From Tetrastigma voinierianum (lineage: Eukaryota; Streptophyta; Magnoliopsida; Vitales; Vitaceae), in the NCBI GenBank assembly GCA_016808115.1, contig JAEQBH010000033.1, positions 1,054,001 through 1,118,000 on the forward strand: 64,000 bases of DNA. The letters run 5' to 3'. Shown in pieces: positions 58,818-64,000 of this stretch (positions are counted from its first letter, which is position 1; every line of letters starts with the position of its first letter). The notes below the pieces were generated by a model, which was not told the DNA's origin, made no database searches, and saw only the letters and a program-made list of their open reading frames with translations. Both the position numbers and the translations under genes were made by a program.

Positions 58818-60447
58818 TGATTCGTGCCACGGTAGGGTGATGTAGAATCAACAAAATTTATATTCCTAAGTTCCTCCTGCTACTTGGCCAGTGAAGCTGC
58901 TGCGGCATAAGCGGTCTAAATTCGAACACGGGGATGGGTTTTCATCCTATGAATGACTTGCATCAGTGTTTGAAAATGGTGAGACTTTTTGATTGGATTT
59001 CAGGATTTGTTTCAAAACAGTGGAGGTTGTTTGTTTACTGGCTAACTGTAATGGCTGGAATTAAAGTGTGAAATGGTAACCTTGAAGGTTTAGGTCACTA
59101 GCTTGATAACATGGGAAACAAGTGTCCTCGGGTTATATCCTCGCGTTATGGCGAGCAACCTATAATTGAAGCCATAGCGAATCTTTGTTTAACTAGAAAA
59201 CCTAACCTAGAACCACTCCACATTTGAGTCAACACGAGGTAACATGCATTCCTGACACCTTCCGGTTTAAAACCCAACACTCAGGCTCATTTCGTGCCTC
59301 GTAAAGACCCGTCTAAAGAATAACAGTGCATCTAACAATAAGTATGCATTGTACCCTAAAGCATGGCAAGTATTGGGCAAAGTAATGACATTAAATGGTA
59401 TTAAACCCTAGTTTGAAAAGTTGGGAGCCATAAATATAGTACCTGAAACATTTAAAACATGAGGACCACCTGCAACTTCCCCAAAACCAAGCTAGCAACC
59501 TTCTCTTTAGAAATTTATAAAACAGCCAAGCATCCTTGAGTTGTCATCCTCAAGGGGGTGTTTGGCAGCTTAGAAAATGAAAGAAATAGGAGAGAGAAGA
59601 AAAGCAAACCCTAAGAAATGTTGAAAATTTCTTGAGACTTCTATTCAAACCAAAAGAAGTTGCTTTGTTTACAAAACCATGGGAGTTTATATAGACCACC
59701 CCCAAGTATGAAAATACAAGAAAGCCTAAAATATTGGCTCATACGAGGAATGAGTGGTAATATTTGAAAGCGGAGTCGTTTGGCATCGATTACACAAAAT
59801 TAACGGGGCGGGAATTTCGCTATGCGGGGTAATTTCTTGGGATAGCGAAATTTTGCTGGCCTAGCAAAATTTACGCTAACTAAGCGAAATTACGAAGATA
59901 AGCGAGTCAAGAAATTTCGCTATCTATATGAAAATTAGCTAGCTAATTTAGCTAACTACTTAATATGAGGAATAAGCGAAAATGGTGAATTCGCTAGGCA
60001 CGGTGAATTTTGCTAGATAAGCGAAATTTGCTAACTGTGGCTAATTCACTAAGTTGTGAATTTTCGCTATGATTGCGAAATTTTTCGCAATCAATGGCTG
60101 CCGCAATCATAAGCGAAATTTCACAGGTTACTGTTGCTTCACTACACCATACTTCTTCTCATCCTTATTTCATCACTTTGCCTTCATTTCTTCCTTGAAT
60201 CTTGATATTTTGATGGCTGAAAAATGTTTCAATCTTCATGGTTGACACATATCTCGATGTCGAACTCGAACCGTGGCGAGGCATGCAAAACACCTGCAAA
60301 ATAACCAAAAATAACCTCGTAATGGCATAAGTGATACTAAGTGGCTGAGGAACACCTCAATTGGCTTAATTGATATGATTAGTGCACAAAAGCATCCCAA
60401 AACCCTATCTTGATTAGAACCGAAATAGTACTTTTGGGCACTAATCA
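58818..60447 (-). mobile_element. 3' LTR of the minus-strand E2-like element
   Basis: On the minus strand it starts TGATTAGTGCCCAAAAGTAC (60447) and ends CCGTGGCACGAATCA (58818), 1630 bp. The TTTCGC/GCGAAA cluster is at 59810-60130 and a TATATAAA box near 59690. It retains clear family features, such as CATCCTATGAATGACTTGC, the counterpart of the TAGGATGAAAACC region. Confidence 0.87.
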
Positions 60448-60825
60448 CACCCAATAGTACGTTGCTAGTCCCTTAGCAATGCAAAAATAATAAGGACATG
60501 CATGCAGTGATTTTACAAAAAGTTTATGGTTCAAAAAGGTGTATATACAAATAAGCATTACCTTTAAAATGAACAATTGATACCAAGTTTGAAAACCGGC
60601 ATGAGAGAACATAAACCATATAAGAGCAAGTTTTAGGTCAACATCGGATCTATGATTCTCAGCCTGAATTTCCACCAAAGTCTAATGGTTCCTAATGTAA
60701 CCAGATTGGGCCACTAAAGTGCAAAATTATTTCCTCCCCCCAACCTAGCTACTAGCATGGCCTTAAGCTGTTGAACAACCTAGATAGGGATAGCTACACT
60801 TTTATTTCTTTATTTGATTACGATT

Positions 60826-60876
<51 letters not shown>

Positions 60877-61890
60877 AATGCTTAAAACCCGATTTCACAA
60901 AGTCAGGTGTAGGGGGTCCACAGGTGACTCCCCAGCAAGTAAGGTTTAGGGCATCAGACAAAGGATCACGACCACAAACTCTGGGCTTCACCGGGACTCA
61001 GAATGACTTGAAATTAGCACCTACAATGCGCTAAACCCTGCCCATTCACGTGTAACGAACACTAAGTCGATGACTCCCGACCAGTGGGTTTAGGGCATCG
61101 GGAAGCCAAGGCTTTAGCCATATACCCCTCGGGCCAGTGCTCGGGTTCAAGGCAAAGTGTCACGACTTTATTCTTCTTTTTCTTCTTTTTTTTTCTTTTG
61201 CTTTTCCTTTTCTTTTCCTTTTTGGAAGACTACATTGGTCTTCAAATATGGGTAACACAAACCTATCATGGGTTGACAACATGCCTAAGGCCGGCTTTGC
61301 AAAGTGAAAGGAGGTATATAATCTCACAGCCCATTGGTACAATCTGGTGTGTAGTGTGTGAATTAGCTTAAGGGGGAATGTTCAAGTTGAAAATGCTAGA
61401 ATTTCAATTGACCAAAAACCGAAACATATATGGAATTGTTCTAGCATTAAGGTGACCTACAGGGTTTCAATTTGTGAATTAAAGGCAATTCAATTGTCCA
61501 ATTAAAAGCAATTCAATTGTTCAATTGAAGACAAAAAATAAATACAAAAAGTGGAGGCCTGAGAGTGATATGCAAAGTGTAATATTGTATATAACCTTTG
61601 TATAGCTTTTGATATAGCCAAAATGGCTGAATGCAGTGAACCTGAAAGCTAAAACATACAATAGTATCCTTTTGCCTACTATGGCTAATACATGAATCTA
61701 AACAAAATTATTAGGCGGAGTTGATAATGCGATAACTATACAAAAACATAAAAGACTAACCACCTCACGCACGGTGGTGGTGGAGTCTAATAGGCTGTTC
61801 TTCTTCAGCTTAACATATCCAAAGAGGCTCTTTCTTTGCGAGGTCAAGATCATCTCTGAGTCGGGAACGTGTGGAATGCCCGGGTGTGTC
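60448..61890 (-). mobile_element. 3' UTR of the minus-strand E2-like element
   Basis: Reverse match to 1-1066 and 37930-38960: polypurine tract (60448-60457), CCTTAAGCTGTTGAACAACC block (60761-60780), the AG tract on the minus strand (61165-61228) and the CAATTG-rich start (61480-61530). A run of about 44 T on the plus strand (60829-60872) occupies the place where the other copies have a short A-rich stretch before AGAGTG. No coding domain. Confidence 0.8.
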
Positions 61891-63644
61891 ATGATCTATT
61901 TGTAGCGTGGGTGTGATGACCAGTGGCCTCGGCTCGTGCCAACCTCACGGTCTGTCTTTGCACAGGTAGAAATAACGAACATCTGACATCCATGACTCCT
62001 ACTGGCTCCACGGGTGCGACGTATGCGTACTCCGTTAGGTTCGTGATGTAAATGATGGGCTGAGTATCGGCGAGCTGCGGTGTAGCATGCGGAGGAGGCC
62101 GGAGGAGACATATGTGGAGGCTGGACTTCTCTCCACCACCTCGAGGCTCGAGGCGAAAATCATCCTATGGGAGTCCTGCATCTGGTCCGGTACCTCCTCT
62201 TGGTCTTGCTGCTGGAGGAGAAAAGATATAGGAATCACCATCGCTCTCTCCATCGACAGGACCTGAGGGCATCGAATCCTCCTCTCTATCCGGGGCTCCT
62301 CTAGAAAGCCCATGTGCTCAAGGACCTGGCTAAGCCGGTCGGCATCGTGAGGAATACACTCATTTCGAGGCCGGGCCGCCAGGTGGACCTTGTCTCGAAA
62401 TGCGAAGCGGCGGTCATCAGCAACTTCGGAGAACCGGTCTCCCACGAGGATGGTCTGAGCCTCCGGGATGGCCCCCTACCGCGCCATTAGTCTTCGAGTG
62501 GGAATAATTTGGTCGCGACAAGTGATTGAAGCTGACATCGGCGATGTTTGCCTCGAATATCTGGCCGGTGTGGTGTCTCGAGGGCGGATGCGGACCATCT
62601 CCATTGAGTCGGGTGAGGCCCGATCTATAACCTCCGGTGTTGGCACGCCGCGTACGCGGCCAATAAACTGATATGTCCTTTGCTTCGGAAGCATAAAGGT
62701 CGATCATCGATAGTGAGCACAGACTCGAGTGGGTACAGGCGCTCCGGGAGGAGTCATAGAATGGTAAATGTAGAACCACGGGGTATCAAACAGCCTCGGC
62801 GTCGTGAGCGGCGGCTGATGAGTAATGCTCGATCGGCCTCTTCGAGTCTGAATATGGGGTCGGCCCCGATCGGCGTCGGGACGTAAGTGATACGACTCTG
62901 ATGAAAGTCTACGGCTCGGAGGTCGGCGTTCCGTGTCAGTCGGATTAAAAGGTCGTCGGATCACTCCGACGGGCGATAAGCTGGGGCGATGAGGTAGCCT
63001 CGATCACGCGATGTGGAAAGCGACGGCCAAGGCCCTAGAGGATGAAGACTCCGGACTGATGGGGCCCGCCCGGAGGCGAGTCCCTCCTAGATCTCATTAG
63101 TAGCAGCGGTGAAGGGGCCCAGGGTCCCATCCGCGTCTGGTACCTTCTGAACCCCTAAGGCTCCTCGGGGGCGCCTGGGGGGGTGGTATGGGATCTTGAG
63201 CCGGGGCTGGGCTGGGCTGCTCCTCCCAGGCTCGAGTGCGAGACCGGACCGGTGCGGCGGGACCCACCTGCCAGTGGACCTGTGTTCTTGGTGAAAAGGA
63301 TCTGAGCCGGGCGGGCTGGTGATCGATGCTAACCTAAGGCGGCGGGCGTGCGGAGGCGACTCTTGGAGGGTCGGGGCATGGGCGGAGGGCGGCCGCTGGG
63401 CCTGGTGTAAAGACCTCTTCTGAGTGAATGTGGACCAGGACTCTGGATGCTCGCTTGATAGAGAGCGTGGCGCTTACGGTGTAATGGCTCGAGGCAGCGG
63501 AAGCGCGATGCTTCGGGGGCAAGCGCGATGGTGCCTAAACTCGGCGTGGCTCCGGTCGGGGCTCGGGCGTGGCGGCCGTGGGAGCTCGAGGCGGCGATGT
63601 ATTTCGTCTTTGGTGGCGGGCTCGACTATAGGAAGCGAGCTCAT
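61891..63644 (-). pseudogene. GC-rich cargo ORF of the minus-strand element, homologous to the E2 cargo
   Basis: The likely start is the ATG at 63644, 49 bp past a TATA box; that frame stops after 56 codons (63474). Open pieces continue in other frames: 62964-62704, 62779-62417, 62694-62476 and 62445-62035. The last holds DADRLSQVLEHMGFLEEPRI and QQQDQEEVP, matching E2 at 37158-37300. The N-terminal third is Pro/Arg/Ser-rich and probably unstructured. Function unknown. It could be an env-like third ORF of the Athila lineage or a captured gene. The run of 136 open codons at 62445-62035 makes real coding history likely. Confidence 0.55.
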
Positions 63645-63980
63645 TTAGAAAGAGGAAGATGAAATGAACTTGAAAGAGCCCTCCCTGCCACTTTTTATAA
63701 GGTTTTGACGATGACCGGTCACTTTCGCTATTATAAGCGAATTTCGGCCACTTTCAGCTTTGCTTCTCCTGAAAGTTGAATTTTGACTTTAAAATACAAA
63801 TAATTAGAAATAAATTATTATATTAAACTATACTTCAAATTTAATATAAGATAATATAATCTATAATTACAAAGAGTTGCTAAAAATGAAACTACTAAAT
63901 TAAGGAAACTTACTAAAAATAGCGAAATTATTAGAGTGACCAAATTAAAATATAAAGCAAAAATTATTAGCGCAATTTGG
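63645..63980 (-). promoter_or_regulatory. AT-rich spacer and TATA box ahead of the cargo ORF
   Basis: Minus-strand TATAAAAA at 63700-63693 lies about 50 bp before the ATG at 63644, with a strongly AT-rich stretch (63975-63770) upstream. A TTCGCTATTATAAGCGAA inverted repeat (63725-63742) sits between them and echoes the TTTCGCTA words of the LTR. E2 has the same order at 35380-35718. Confidence 0.5.
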
Positions 63981-64000
63981 TTTTTGAGAACACCCGAGCC

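Larger units (their letters stand above)
58818..64000 (-). mobile_element. Minus-strand Athila-like non-autonomous element (3' half), relative of E2
   Basis: On the minus strand: AT-rich spacer (64000-63770), TATA box, GC-rich cargo ORF, 3' UTR, polypurine tract, 3' LTR ending at 58818. Order and sequence match E2 from 35380 to 40570. Gag, protease, PBS and the 5' LTR lie beyond the right edge. The five bases outside the 3' LTR are GATAT (58813-58817); the partner copy should flank the 5' LTR off-window. It interrupts the chromovirus LTR at 57237. Confidence 0.82.

Overview
This window is plant (most likely angiosperm) repeat heterochromatin. Every coding signal I can recognise belongs to an LTR retrotransposon: Athila/Tat-type Ty3/gypsy (gag beside an Asp-tRNA-type primer-binding site, a DLGAS protease, YMDD reverse transcriptase), a Tekay/Del-like chromovirus, and one Ty1/copia. 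I found no host gene, rRNA, intact tRNA or CRISPR array. The species cannot be told from this sequence.

Layout. 1-2640: the 3' untranslated region (UTR) and LTR of a truncated Athila-like element. 2640-13205: about 9 kb of a tandem satellite with monomers near 88 bp, broken at 3998-5605 by a minus-strand retroelement fragment. 13206-21806: a minus-strand Athila/Tat-type element (gag, PBS, LTR). A solo chromovirus LTR (15667-21665, target-site duplication (TSD) CTTTC) sits in its LTR, and that solo LTR holds another LTR-like insert (16828 to about 20830). 21807-49438: a decayed Tekay-like chromovirus in three pieces (reverse transcriptase; RNase H-integrase; C-terminus plus 3' LTR). It is split by a 2.4 kb minus LTR with TSD ATGCC (22785-25225) and by a 19.5 kb Athila-like element E1 with TSD TGAAG (27087-46558). 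E1 is itself split inside its protease by a 9.6 kb element E2 of the same LTR family with TSD ATAAT (30954-40570). 49439-56107: AT-rich sequence and a Ty1/copia gag-protease remnant split by a solo chromovirus LTR with TSD GCTAC. 56108-58817: two more LTR pieces. 58818-64000: the 3' half of a minus-strand relative of E2, running off the window.

How the parts relate. E1 has gag, protease, RT, RNase H and integrase, so its family once could move itself. E2 and the right-edge element keep the same LTR and 3' UTR. In E2 the RT-integrase block is missing, and both carry an AT-rich spacer, a TATA box and a GC-rich ORF of uncertain identity, so they look like non-autonomous cargo-bearing partners. 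All coding regions carry stops or frameshifts. Several LTR families here share a design in which a short, family-specific palindromic word is repeated many times just upstream of the LTR TATA box. That design, the cargo ORF, the satellite and a duplicated primer-binding site are the most interesting items.
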